A stretch of DNA of 64,000 bases, taken from contig JAYZAS010000018.1 in NCBI GenBank assembly GCA_036339585.1, forward strand, positions 62,001-126,000, written 5' to 3'. Positions within the stretch are counted from its first letter, which is position 1. Each line of letters begins with the position of its first letter. The position numbers and the translations under genes are program-made. This document shows, piece after piece, positions 1 through 9,386 of this stretch. The DNA comes from Pseudomonadota bacterium (GTDB lineage Bacteria > Pseudomonadota > Alphaproteobacteria > UBA8366). Below the pieces are notes generated by a model. The model had not been told where the DNA came from, searched no databases, and was given only the letters and a program-made list of their open reading frames with translations.

Positions 1-2133
1 TCGGATTCCATTTTTATGGACTGCATACTTTACATCGGCACTCATAGCCCCAGTCATTATGTTTTTAGTCGAAATACCCAGTCCTTCAAAAGCGGCTGCG
101 TCTAGGGAAGCGTTAAGGCTATAATCGCTTTTTATTTTGTGTTTTTCAGAAAAAAACTCGCGCCAGACGATCTGAGTTGCCGCTCCATTGATTTGCGCTG
201 GCCCTCTTACGGACATTTCATCTTCAACCATCTTAAATTTGAACTGACCATCCCGAATGTCGAGACCAAATGGCCCAGGAGCGAAAGCAACATCTTTGAG
301 GGTGGCACTTGATCGAACCCTCAGCTCATCCCTATCTACGTTCGTATCAAGTGGGAAATCCATTCTAAGTCGAATTGCCGCTGATCCACTTACATCTCCA
401 GCTGATAGACCGAGTTCCCGAATATAGCCCAAAGGCCTATGGTCAAGCACTTCGAGTGCAGTCCGGAGCGGTCCACGCATGACAACATCAACAGAAATTT
501 GCTCATTGTCAGTGTCGAGCTTGTACATATTCACCTGCGCCTGATCAATTTGAATATCACGCAATTTACCGCTAGAAACCACCATATCGAATCGTTTGTC
601 AGAGAAGGTAGCAGTACCGCCCGCTCCCTCAATTTTTGGCAGTGGCGACCAGTACGCGACTTTAAGATCCTCATATCGCATTGTGCCTCTTACACTTGAC
701 GCCTTAAATTTATTCAAGTCGTTGTCTGGCATCCAGCCTATTATTTGTAGATTCGTCTCCCGCGCAAAGCCGTTACGTATATTTCGTGTGACCCAGCGAC
801 GGGCAGATTTAGCTAGTTGTTTTGGCCAATAATTTTTCAGCCCTTCGAACGGTAAATCAAACAGGTTTGCATTTATTTTGAGCCGTGCCTCACCACCAAT
901 GCGCTCCGCCTGTGCTTCTGCTTCAATCTTAGGCCCACCAAAATCAACAATTGCTTCTGAAAGCTCAATTTTTTCTAAACCATTACTTAAAGTACCTTTT
1001 AACCGAACCTGTTTAATTTTGCGTGACGATTTCCACAAGTGCGGGATTTCTAGTGCTCCGCTGCCTGAAGCAAGGTTGAATTCTAACTCGCTAATATCAC
1101 CATTTAAAGTCGCCCTGCCTCCAACGCTGCCATTGAGATTAACCTGTAATCCAGCCAATTTTTTTAGCCACGATACACGTTTAGAAACCTCAGCCACATT
1201 GATCCCTTTAAATCGAGCTAACCCAACTATATTACTTTCACGGGGGTCTATCTCAAATTCTCCTTCAATCTGTCCCACCGGTGTCGCAATATTTCCACCA
1301 ATTTTTGTAATGGTGCCATTCTGGGTGCCACCAATAGCGACCTCCCCGGTGACAAGCATATTAAAGTTGACCAAATCGTTGAGGCCACTTACCGATCGAG
1401 CTACGAGGGAGGGGTTTAAATTCTCGAAACGAGTTCGGGCCAAGAACTCGCCTGTCCGTCCTTCATATACAAATTGGGCAAATAAATTTGCGCGACGTTT
1501 GTTAGCTTCTATGACGATCGCAGCATCAATCTTTAGGCCTGCAGCCTCTCGTAACATTACAATATCAGCACGAGGAGAATGCCAGATTATTCCTGCCAAC
1601 CGATCATCGAAGGTTAACTGGGATTGAATTATGTTCACACGTTTTAAGTAGCCGAGTGGCCCATCAGTTGAACCATACTGGCGCGACAACTCGCGAGCCG
1701 CGACTTTTAAAAGCCCCCCAATATTTTGGGCTTTTCCCTCTTTCGGCTGCAAGTCCACTGTAAGTACACCATCTGGAAACCGTGCGATTGAGCCTCGCAG
1801 TAAGCGAATTCCTAAAGTAGCCACTGCTAAACGCCCCTTAAGTATGGCGCGCATTGATAGCCCGATAGAGACTTGCGGCAGACTCACCAGCAATTTCCCA
1901 TCGCGGCTAAAAATCTCAATATTTCGAGCTCTAATATCAACTGGACGACGCCATCCGTCCCAAATGAGCACGGTTTCGTCGACACGCACAACGTAGGACT
2001 TGTCAACAGCGCTAAAATTGCGTTCGATAAAAGGCGTAGCAAAATTTAGAGACAGTGGTGAAGTTGACAACCGCCAAGCCAACAGAGCAGCTAGAATCAG
2101 ACCGCCTAGAAGGAGGCCTAAAAAAATTTTCAT
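1..2133 (-). CDS. AsmA-like / DUF3971 (YhdP-type) envelope protein, partial
   Basis: The reading frame is open on the minus strand from the left edge to about 2133, giving 711 residues without a stop; the C-terminus lies outside the window. The N-terminus has one hydrophobic segment (FLGLLLGGLILAALLAW) with a basic residue before it, as in single-pass inner-membrane AsmA-family proteins. The rest is a long, beta-rich, low-complexity periplasmic body with repeated patterns such as IEGEFEIDPRESNIVG and INGAATQIVWREFF, typical of DUF3971/AsmA_2 repeats. Family members such as YhdP are implicated in phospholipid traffic to the outer membrane. The start is uncertain: ATG at 2133 is reported, and GTG at 2160 would add nine residues (SQRRIKIV before MKIF); neither has a strong ribosome binding site. 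The gene is divergent from glnE, a neighbourhood I recall from other alphaproteobacteria. The family call is confident; the exact substrate is unknown. Confidence 0.82.
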   Translation of the reverse strand, partial: MKIFLGLLLGGLILAALLAWRLSTSPLSLNFATPFIERNFSAVDKSYVVRVDETVLIWDGWRRPVDIRARNIEIFSRDGKLLVSLPQVSIGLSMRAILKGRLAVATLGIRLLRGSIARFPDGVLTVDLQPKEGKAQNIGGLLKVAARELSRQYGSTDGPLGYLKRVNIIQSQLTFDDRLAGIIWHSPRADIVMLREAAGLKIDAAIVIEANKRRANLFAQFVYEGRTGEFLARTRFENLNPSLVARSVSGLNDLVNFNMLVTGEVAIGGTQNGTITKIGGNIATPVGQIEGEFEIDPRESNIVGLARFKGINVAEVSKRVSWLKKLAGLQVNLNGSVGGRATLNGDISELEFNLASGSGALEIPHLWKSSRKIKQVRLKGTLSNGLEKIELSEAIVDFGGPKIEAEAQAERIGGEARLKINANLFDLPFEGLKNYWPKQLAKSARRWVTRNIRNGFARETNLQIIGWMPDNDLNKFKASSVRGTMRYEDLKVAYWSPLPKIEGAGGTATFSDKRFDMVVSSGKLRDIQIDQAQVNMYKLDTDNEQISVDVVMRGPLRTALEVLDHRPLGYIRELGLSAGDVSGSAAIRLRMDFPLDTNVDRDELRVRSSATLKDVAFAPGPFGLDIRDGQFKFKMVEDEMSVRGPAQINGAATQIVWREFFSEKHKIKSDYSLNASLDAAAFEGLGISTKNIMTGAMSADVKYAVHKNGIR

Positions 2134-2230
2134 AACTATTTTAATGCGTCGTTGCGACACAGCTATTTGCCGAATTGTTAGGTCTAAAGCAATAGCACTG
2201 CGACATTCGATTGCATAGGGAAACCAGCAG

Positions 2231-5167
2231 TTGACAGAGAGATTTTCAAAATTTTTTGGATCTATAAAAAAGCTTCCATCTGCAGGACGTATTCGCAAGG
2301 CGGAGGCTGGTATAGATAGGTGGCTTGCTCAGGCCTCAGAAGAGGACGCTGCATTTCGGCAATACCTTGTTAAACATGACGGTGGCAGTTTCCTGAGAGC
2401 AATCTTTGGTAACAGTACATTTCTAACTCAGTGCATTATGAGCGAGTCCTCTTTATTTTTTCAAATTCTGGAAGAGGGCCCGGAAGCTGTCAACAATGCC
2501 ATCATTAATGCAATAGAAGTTGAGATCGGACAGGAAAACAATCTTACAAATTTAATGTCAGGTCTTCGCCGCGCTAAGCGACAAATTGCGATGTTGGTTG
2601 CAATATCAGATATCGCAGGTCTTTGGTCTATCAATCAAGTTACTTCAACCCTCAGTCAATTTGCCGATACTGCTATCAACATCGCCGTTCGGTTTGGACT
2701 TCGTCAGCTTTCAAACGCAAAAGTACTGCAGATATCAACCTCAAAAACCCCGGAAAAGGCTGGCGGATACGCTATTATCGGCGTGGGAAAGCTTGGAGCG
2801 CAGGAACTCAACTATTCAAGTGACGTTGATTTAATAGCGATCTATGACCCAAGACACGCCATAACATATCAACCGGACAAACTTAGTCGCGGGATGGTTC
2901 GGCTTACAAGGCTCATAATAAAAATTTTAGAGGAACGCACCCAAGACGGATATGTTTTCCGAACTGACTTTCGAATACGTCCTGCACCGGGCTCGAATCC
3001 TCTGGCAATACCAATCGATAGCGCTATCGGGTATTACGAGAGTATCGGACAAAATTGGGAACGACTAGCGATGATTCGCGCCCGGCCAGTTGCTGGGGAC
3101 ACTAGGGTTTGTGCAGATTTTATTATACGTATCCGGCCTTTTGTATGGCGACGAAATTTAGATTTCGCGGCCATACAGGATATTCACTCAGTCAAAAGAC
3201 AGATTGCCGCCTTCCGTGGGGGAGATAAGATATCCATAAATGGACACAATATCAAAGTGGGGCGTGGCGGAATACGGGAAATAGAATTTTTTGTTCAAAC
3301 ACAGCAACTCATCTGGGGCGGACGAATTCCCGCACTCCGTAAACGCGACCTAATTGAAACACTGTATGCCTTGGCCGCAAAAAACCTAATATCGTTGCAA
3401 ATATCTAAAGACCTTTGCAAGGCGTACGTATTCCTTCGCCATTTAGAGCACCGCTTGCAGATGGTTGATGATCGGCAAACTCATAACATACCAAAAACTG
3501 ACGAAGGAATTACAGCAATTGCTAAGTTTGCCGGTTTTCTTGACGCAACGTCATTTAGAGAAAAATTAATAGAAACCCTCAAGACAGTGGAACGTCATTA
3601 CGCAAAACTATTTGAAAGGTCAAAAAATCTAGGGGCTGAGGGTAATCTTGTTTTTACCGGGGTAGAGGATGATGCGGATACTTTGGTGAATTTGCGTAAG
3701 ATGGGTTTTTCTGATCCAGAATCCATATCCGAAGCGGTACGCAACTGGCATAGGGGGCAATATCGTGCAACACGCACGGAACGCGCCAGACAGATTATTA
3801 CCGAATTAATGCCTCACCTACTGAAAACATTTGGTTCACGCACTCAACCCGACAGGGTATTCATGCGATTTGATGCTTTTCTAAAAGCTCTTCCCAGTGG
3901 AGTACAAACATTGTCAATGTTTGCCAATTCACCATCAGTGTTAGAGCTTGTTACAGATATTATGGGAAACGCACCAAAACTCGCAACACGACTAAGTAAA
4001 AATCCAGGTCTTCTTGACCATGTGCTTTCCCGGGATTTTTACTCGCCACTTGGTAATCGCAAGAGCTTAATCGAAGATCTTTCCACAAATCTACAGCAAG
4101 CAACCGACTTTCAAGATCAACTCGATATAGTCAGACGTTGGACCAATGACAAAAAATTCCAAAATGGAACGCAGTTATTACTTGGTGCTGTAAAAGGGCA
4201 TGAATGCTGCGAGACGCTATCCGATATTGCAGAGACAGCTCTGCAAGCAATGACTGAATGTGCAAATAACAAATTTAGCAAAACACATGGTTCTTTAGAG
4301 GCGGGCAGCATGGCAATTATAGCATTTGGCAAACTAGGCGGCCGCGAGCTAATGCAGGGCTCCGACCTTGATTTGGTTTTTGTTTATAATTACTCACCAT
4401 CAGAAACGAGATCAAATGGGGCAAAGCCACTTGATGCCAATATCTACTTTATGCGCCTAGCCCAAAGAATAATCACAGCTCTATCCGTGCTTACCAGAGA
4501 GGGAAGACTTTACGATGTGGACACCAGACTGCGTCCGGATGGTAAAAGAGCGCCTATTGCAACACGTATTCTATCATACGAACAATACTACGCGAATTCT
4601 GCATGGACATGGGAGTATATGGCCTTAAGTAAGGCGAGAGTCATTGTCGGACCTACTGATTTGTCAGTTCGATTGGAAACAATGCGTCATGCGGTTCTTT
4701 CTCAAGAACGAGAAAAGACCAGACTGGTTAGCGACGTACTTGAAATGCGTAACCGCATATCACTCGAATTTCCTGGCCGTAATATTTGGGATATCAAACA
4801 TAGGCCGGGTGGCCTTGTTGATGCCGAGTTTATCGCTCAATATCTTCAATTACTTCATGCAGCTGAATGTCCAGAGGTCTTATCACCCAACACTATTCAT
4901 TCTCTTTATCAATTGCACGAGCATGGGTTTTTGAATTCAAGAGCTGCGAATGAGATTATCGGAGGACTTACGTTTTGGTACGACTTAGAATCTACACTTC
5001 GAATCACAACGACTGAAGGCGTAGAGAATAAATCACATACCACAGGCCCGCAGAAATTATTGGCACAAGCGGGGAACACAACTAATTTTGAGGAGCTAGT
5101 CGAAAAAATGCACGACACAGCTAATTTAGTCCGGAGGCATTTTAATGACCTTATCCGTATTTCTTAG
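2231..5167 (+). CDS. glnE: Bifunctional glutamine synthetase adenylyltransferase / adenylyl-removing enzyme
   Basis: A 978-residue protein of normal length for GlnE, which adds AMP to, and removes it from, the active-site tyrosine of glutamine synthetase according to nitrogen status relayed by PII. Two nucleotidyltransferase domains are visible. The N-terminal adenylyl-removing domain has GVGKLGAQELNYSSDVDL at about residues 184-201, and the C-terminal adenylyltransferase domain has AFGKLGGRELMQGSDLDL at about residues 696-714. Both keep the G-S/D-x-D metal-binding pattern. Helical bundle regions follow each domain (for example GRGGIREIEFF and HRPGGLVDAEFIAQ), as expected. The start is TTG at 2231; no better start was seen. 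The glutamine synthetase gene itself is not in the window. Confidence 0.96.
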   Translation: MTERFSKFFGSIKKLPSAGRIRKAEAGIDRWLAQASEEDAAFRQYLVKHDGGSFLRAIFGNSTFLTQCIMSESSLFFQILEEGPEAVNNAIINAIEVEIGQENNLTNLMSGLRRAKRQIAMLVAISDIAGLWSINQVTSTLSQFADTAINIAVRFGLRQLSNAKVLQISTSKTPEKAGGYAIIGVGKLGAQELNYSSDVDLIAIYDPRHAITYQPDKLSRGMVRLTRLIIKILEERTQDGYVFRTDFRIRPAPGSNPLAIPIDSAIGYYESIGQNWERLAMIRARPVAGDTRVCADFIIRIRPFVWRRNLDFAAIQDIHSVKRQIAAFRGGDKISINGHNIKVGRGGIREIEFFVQTQQLIWGGRIPALRKRDLIETLYALAAKNLISLQISKDLCKAYVFLRHLEHRLQMVDDRQTHNIPKTDEGITAIAKFAGFLDATSFREKLIETLKTVERHYAKLFERSKNLGAEGNLVFTGVEDDADTLVNLRKMGFSDPESISEAVRNWHRGQYRATRTERARQIITELMPHLLKTFGSRTQPDRVFMRFDAFLKALPSGVQTLSMFANSPSVLELVTDIMGNAPKLATRLSKNPGLLDHVLSRDFYSPLGNRKSLIEDLSTNLQQATDFQDQLDIVRRWTNDKKFQNGTQLLLGAVKGHECCETLSDIAETALQAMTECANNKFSKTHGSLEAGSMAIIAFGKLGGRELMQGSDLDLVFVYNYSPSETRSNGAKPLDANIYFMRLAQRIITALSVLTREGRLYDVDTRLRPDGKRAPIATRILSYEQYYANSAWTWEYMALSKARVIVGPTDLSVRLETMRHAVLSQEREKTRLVSDVLEMRNRISLEFPGRNIWDIKHRPGGLVDAEFIAQYLQLLHAAECPEVLSPNTIHSLYQLHEHGFLNSRAANEIIGGLTFWYDLESTLRITTTEGVENKSHTTGPQKLLAQAGNTTNFEELVEKMHDTANLVRRHFNDLIRIS

Positions 5168-5360
5168 ACAGGACCATCTAGACCAAACAAGATTGTTATA
5201 TTTTGTCATTGAGTGGGCAACACCGTTCCGTTAATTAATGAAAGGTGCAACTGAATTCATTAAAAAGGATCACAGAAATTTTTTCATTATCAGGCCCAAA
5301 TCCTTTGAAAGGGTGCTTAGGCAGAACACGGATATATCTCGGTATCCACTAAAAGTTATC

Positions 5361-5395
5361 GGCAGCATGCTTCTTAAATTAAAACCTATGCTGCC
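5361..5395. repeat. 8-bp inverted repeat between glnE and prfB
   Basis: GGCAGCAT at 5361-5368 and ATGCTGCC at 5388-5395 are perfect inverted copies separated by 19 nt. The repeat lies in the convergent gap between glnE and prfB, so it could form a hairpin at the ends of both transcripts. No T tract follows on either strand, so it is not a clear intrinsic terminator. A small open frame across 5238-5474 is not credible as a gene. Confidence 0.3.
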
Positions 5396-5423
5396 CAAGA
5401 TAGCACGGCATCGGGAGGTTAGT

Positions 5424-6552
5424 TTATTGCCCTTGCATCCCATTTTCGCGATTACCGATAACCCGTTCCGCTAACGCAGCTTCTAGAAAATCATCAATGT
5501 CACCGTCGAGCACTCCCTCCGCATTGCTTTTCTCAACAGCGGTTCGTAGATCTTTGACCATCTTGTATGGATGCAGGACATAGGAGCGTATTTGATGACC
5601 CCAACCTATTTCAGTCTTAGCTGCGTGGTCAGCCGCAGCTTTGTCTTCTCGTTTTTTTAACTCCAATTGGTAGAGTCTTGCTTTCAGCATTGTCATTGCA
5701 GTTGCACGATTACGATGTTGTGAGCGGTCATTTTGGCATTGCACGACGATACCGGTTGGTTCATGAGTTATACGCACGGCACTGTCTGTTCTATTTACGT
5801 GCTGACCGCCCGCGCCCGAGGCACGATAGGTGTCTATACGGATCTCACTGTCGACTATTTCTATTGCAATTGATTCGTCGATAACGGGATAAACCCCGAC
5901 TGAGGCAAAACTTGTGTGCCTACGTGAGGCCGAGTCGAATGGCGAGATGCGAACTAAACGATGAACACCACTTTCCGTCTTAAGCCATCCGTAAGAGTTA
6001 ATGCCAGAAATCTTAAACGTAATCGATTTGATACCCGCCTCCTCACCAGCACTCTCCTCTAGGAGTTCAACTTTACAACCGTGGTTATCGGACCAGCGTG
6101 CGTACATTCTAGAAAGCATTTCTGCCCAATCCTGAGACTCGGTGCCCCCCGCGCCTGCATGCACTTCCAGATAGCAATCATTCCCATCCGCCTCACCTGA
6201 GAGCAGGCTCTCTAATTGTCGCCGTGCTGCCTCTTTCTTCAATTTGATTAATGCCTTTTCGGCGTCTGCAGCAACCTCATTGTCTCCCTCGGCCTCCGCC
6301 ATTTCAATCAGCTCGAGATTGTCCATAAGCCCCTGTTCCATCTGCCAAAAACCATTCATCGCTTCAGAGAGCCGTGTGCGGTCACGCATAATTATTTGTG
6401 CCGTCTCAGGGTTGTCCCAAAGGTTTGGGTCTTCTGCGCATTTATTGAGACGTTCTAGTTCTTTTTTTGACTTTTCGAGGTCAAAGATGCCTCCTTAGCA
6501 GTTCCAAAGACTGCTGAATTTCATCGACAATGTTTTGCAAATCTGCACGCAT
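5424..6552 (-). CDS. prfB: Peptide chain release factor 2 (programmed +1 frameshift)
   Basis: RF2 recognises UAA and UGA stop codons and releases the finished peptide. The gene is read in two frames. It starts at ATG 6552-6550 and encodes 23 codons (ending LELLRRHL) before an in-frame UGA at 6483-6481; a +1 shift at CUU then gives DLEKSKKEL and the rest of the protein, 375 residues in all. The catalytic GGQ loop is visible as [19 protein letters not shown], and the class-2 stop-recognition region and the N-terminal helices are present. If the frameshift is ignored, the gene appears to begin only at Met 6389 and loses its first 54 residues. It lies downstream of the amidase and PBP1A genes on the same strand, an order common in alphaproteobacteria, though the gap to PBP1A is about 270 nt. 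Confidence 0.97.
6480..6495 (-). promoter_or_regulatory. prfB: prfB autoregulatory +1 frameshift site
   Basis: On the minus strand the sequence reads AGGAGG-CAT-CTT-TGA-C. This contains an internal Shine-Dalgarno (6495-6490), the slippery CUU codon (6486-6484), the UGA stop (6483-6481) and the following C (6480). It is the classic RF2 arrangement: low RF2 slows termination at the UGA, and the ribosome, pushed by the SD-anti-SD contact, slips +1 to make more RF2. The internal SD is a perfect AGGAGG. The site implies that UGA termination by RF2 is in use in this organism. Confidence 0.96.
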
Positions 6553-6822
6553 TCCGTTCCACCCTTCTAATTAATTAATAAACTAGCACTAAGAGTCTTT
6601 GAGCTTAGCAAGGTTACCCGACCGTTTTAAGTTCATAATTTTTATAGTCTTTTACCCAAGCATGTTAATAGGCAGAATGACAAGTAGCGGTTTTTTTATT
6701 TTGGCCAATGTGGCAAAAAATCATCCAGTGATTACAATCACCACCAGCTGAGGGGATTGTGTAATGGAAAAATTTCATTTTGTTTTTCTCTATTCGATTT
6801 GGTCAGCATATTGCTGACAGAA

Positions 6823-9273
6823 CTAGTATAGGCCGCTTGGACTTTCTATTGTTGATGTGGCAGGAAGAGCACTCTTACCAGGACCTCCGTGAGTACCATC
6901 AATAACCGTATATCGTGTGTTATCATCAGGCACTGTTCCATCTTTGAAAGCTTCGAGGATAAACGTTTTATCTTGCGGCTGAGCACGCATACCTGTTCGC
7001 GGGTTCACTCTGACCATACGAATACCAGGCGGTATTCTGAATGGCACCGCTGGCTGATCGGCAAGTTGTTTCTTCATAAACTGCTGAAAAATTGGTGCAG
7101 CAACCGAACCGCCTGTCTCGCGTTTGCCAAGCCTCTGACGATCATCAAAACCCACGTATACGCCTACCACGAGATCAGGAGAAAAACCTATAAACCATGT
7201 TTCACGACTGTTATTAGAGGTCCCAGTTTTGCCAGCTAAAGGTTTCCCTATGGCAGATACTTTTCTTCCCGTGCCTCTTTGGACTACCCCTTCAAGCATA
7301 GAGACTACTTGGTAAGCACTTGATGGGTCGACAATCTGCTCTCTAGCATCAGGGATTACTGGCGGCATCTGATTTTCCCAGCCTTGTGTCCGACATCCCT
7401 CACAGGGCCTTGAATCGTGTCTATATACAGTCTTGCCGTTACGATCATGCACACGGTCAATGAGTGAGGGAACGATACGTTTACCCCCATTAACCAGCAT
7501 AGCATAGCCAGTAGTGATCTTAAGGAGTGTGGTCTCATTGGCTCCGAGAGCCATAGCGAGATGTGGCGGAAGGCTGTCGGATATACCAAAACGCTTTGCA
7601 ATATCAACAATCGGACCCATTGAAATTTTTTGTGCCAACCGTACGGTCATCAAATTTCGCGATTTCTCCATACCGATCCGCATTGGGCTCGGCCCATAAA
7701 ATTTATTGGAATAATTATGCGGCTTCCATTTACCTTGGCCCGGTCCTTGATCAATCACAAATGGTGCATCCATTATATAGGTAGAGGGTGTAAAACCAGC
7801 CTCCAAAGCTGCCAAGTAGACGAAAGGCTTGAAGGCCGAACCAGGCTGCCGTTGAGCCTGTGTTGCACGGTTGAATTCACTGGTTTCGTAGTCATATCCA
7901 CCCGACATTGCATATACCCTGCCAGTATGAGGGTTGATTACAATAATGGCTCCATTTACTGCCGGAACTTGTCGTAAGCCGTATTTTTTCGACCCGCTGT
8001 GCTCGGACATATCATTTTCTGCCAATTGCTCCACAAGCACTACGTCGCCTACTTTTAAAGCGTCAGGTGCCTCCATAACCTTGGGACCCATTTTTTGGGG
8101 TTCTAGCCACTCACGTGCCCATTTTAATTCGCTCAGTGGAATACTACCAATCTTTCCGGTTTTCATTCCAACAAAAGCTGTCTTTTGATCTACCCTCAGA
8201 ACTATTGCTAAAGACCACCCGCCTGCACCTGCGGGCTTCTCCATATTGCTTAATACTTTCCGCCATTGCCCTGTTACTTCAATTCGCGCTACCGGCCCCC
8301 TGTAGCCATGACGACGGTCATATTTTATCAACCCATCACGCAAAGCTTGCTCCGCAATTCGTTGCATGCCGGGGTCGAGTGTAGTTCGCACCGAAAGCCC
8401 TCCTTTGTAGAGCCCTTCATCACCAAAACGTCTCGTAAGTTCTCTCCGCACCTCCTCCAAAAAGTATTCCGCCTTAACAATTTGCACCGCTTCTCGCGGC
8501 ACGACTCTAAGACGCGAAGCTCTTGATTCACGGGCTGTCACCAAATCGATAAAGCCCTCCTCCAACATTCGACGAATGACCCAATTCCGTCTATCGACCG
8601 CAGCAGCAAGCCGACGGACCGGATGATAATTATTTGGAGCCTTCGGTAACGCGGCGAGATATGCTGCTTCAGCGATTGATAATTCATCTAGAGATTTGTT
8701 AAAATAATTCAACGCAGCTGCAGCAACACCATAAGACCCATAACCTAGGTATATCTCATTAAGGTAAAGCTCAAGAATCCGCTCTTTATCAAATGCTTTT
8801 TCCATGCGGAAAGCCAAAATGGCTTCTTTGATTTTTCTCTCCATTGACAACTCATTAGTCAATAAAAAATTTTTGGCAACTTGCTGGGTTATTGTGGAAG
8901 CTCCAACGAGACGGCGTTGCTGAAAATATAGACGGATATTTTGGAAGCTTGCGCGTAAGAGGGCTTTGAAATCAACACCAGGATGATTAAAAAAGTCCTG
9001 ATCTTCGGCTGCGATAAAAGCGTTTATTAGATGTTTTGGCATAACCCGAACCGGCACAAACACTCGGCGCTCCGTAGCGTACTCTTTTATCAGGCGGCCG
9101 TCTCCAGCATGAATTCTAGTGAGGGTAGGTGGTTTATAATCAGCTAATTGTTCGTAATCTGGCAACTCCTGGCCATACTGCCATAATATATATGACACGC
9201 CTGCAACAGCTAGAACCGCTAAAAGCAGACCAACTGAGCAAAGAAAAGTGAATACCCGCAATATTTTACGCAT
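6823..9273 (-). CDS. mrcA: Penicillin-binding protein 1A, bifunctional transglycosylase/transpeptidase
   Basis: An 816-residue class A PBP that polymerises and cross-links peptidoglycan at the inner membrane. It has an N-terminal membrane segment (about residues 7-32) and a GT51 glycosyltransferase domain with catalytic Glu90 in AAEDQDFFNHPG, STITQQVAKN at 126-135, RKIKEA and RILELYLN. An OB-like insert is followed by a transpeptidase domain with SAFK (Ser479), SRN (538-540) and KTG (682-684). All catalytic motifs are intact and the length is normal. The start ATG at 9273 precedes a basic residue and the membrane helix. The amidase gene lies 113 nt upstream on the same strand and prfB downstream, so this is a cell-wall synthesis and remodelling pair. 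The symbol could equally be ponA. Confidence 0.96.
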   Translation of the reverse strand: MRKILRVFTFLCSVGLLLAVLAVAGVSYILWQYGQELPDYEQLADYKPPTLTRIHAGDGRLIKEYATERRVFVPVRVMPKHLINAFIAAEDQDFFNHPGVDFKALLRASFQNIRLYFQQRRLVGASTITQQVAKNFLLTNELSMERKIKEAILAFRMEKAFDKERILELYLNEIYLGYGSYGVAAAALNYFNKSLDELSIAEAAYLAALPKAPNNYHPVRRLAAAVDRRNWVIRRMLEEGFIDLVTARESRASRLRVVPREAVQIVKAEYFLEEVRRELTRRFGDEGLYKGGLSVRTTLDPGMQRIAEQALRDGLIKYDRRHGYRGPVARIEVTGQWRKVLSNMEKPAGAGGWSLAIVLRVDQKTAFVGMKTGKIGSIPLSELKWAREWLEPQKMGPKVMEAPDALKVGDVVLVEQLAENDMSEHSGSKKYGLRQVPAVNGAIIVINPHTGRVYAMSGGYDYETSEFNRATQAQRQPGSAFKPFVYLAALEAGFTPSTYIMDAPFVIDQGPGQGKWKPHNYSNKFYGPSPMRIGMEKSRNLMTVRLAQKISMGPIVDIAKRFGISDSLPPHLAMALGANETTLLKITTGYAMLVNGGKRIVPSLIDRVHDRNGKTVYRHDSRPCEGCRTQGWENQMPPVIPDAREQIVDPSSAYQVVSMLEGVVQRGTGRKVSAIGKPLAGKTGTSNNSRETWFIGFSPDLVVGVYVGFDDRQRLGKRETGGSVAAPIFQQFMKKQLADQPAVPFRIPPGIRMVRVNPRTGMRAQPQDKTFILEAFKDGTVPDDNTRYTVIDGTHGGPGKSALPATSTIESPSGLY

Positions 9274-9386
9274 TAATGCTTGCCTTTTGAAGCGCCTTGC
9301 TTGGACACACTATGAACTTCAAACTCCTTTAGACCAAGCGCTGTTAAACAAATATCATACCCGATAGATACCTAAGTATGATTAAG

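Noticed and set aside
878-1627. Long plus-strand frame inside the AsmA-like gene
   Set aside because: It is the antisense shadow of the minus-strand DUF3971 frame, which has the family features.
5238-5474. 78-codon frame between glnE and prfB
   Set aside because: It runs antisense into the prfB 3' end, has no start signal and no recognisable domain.
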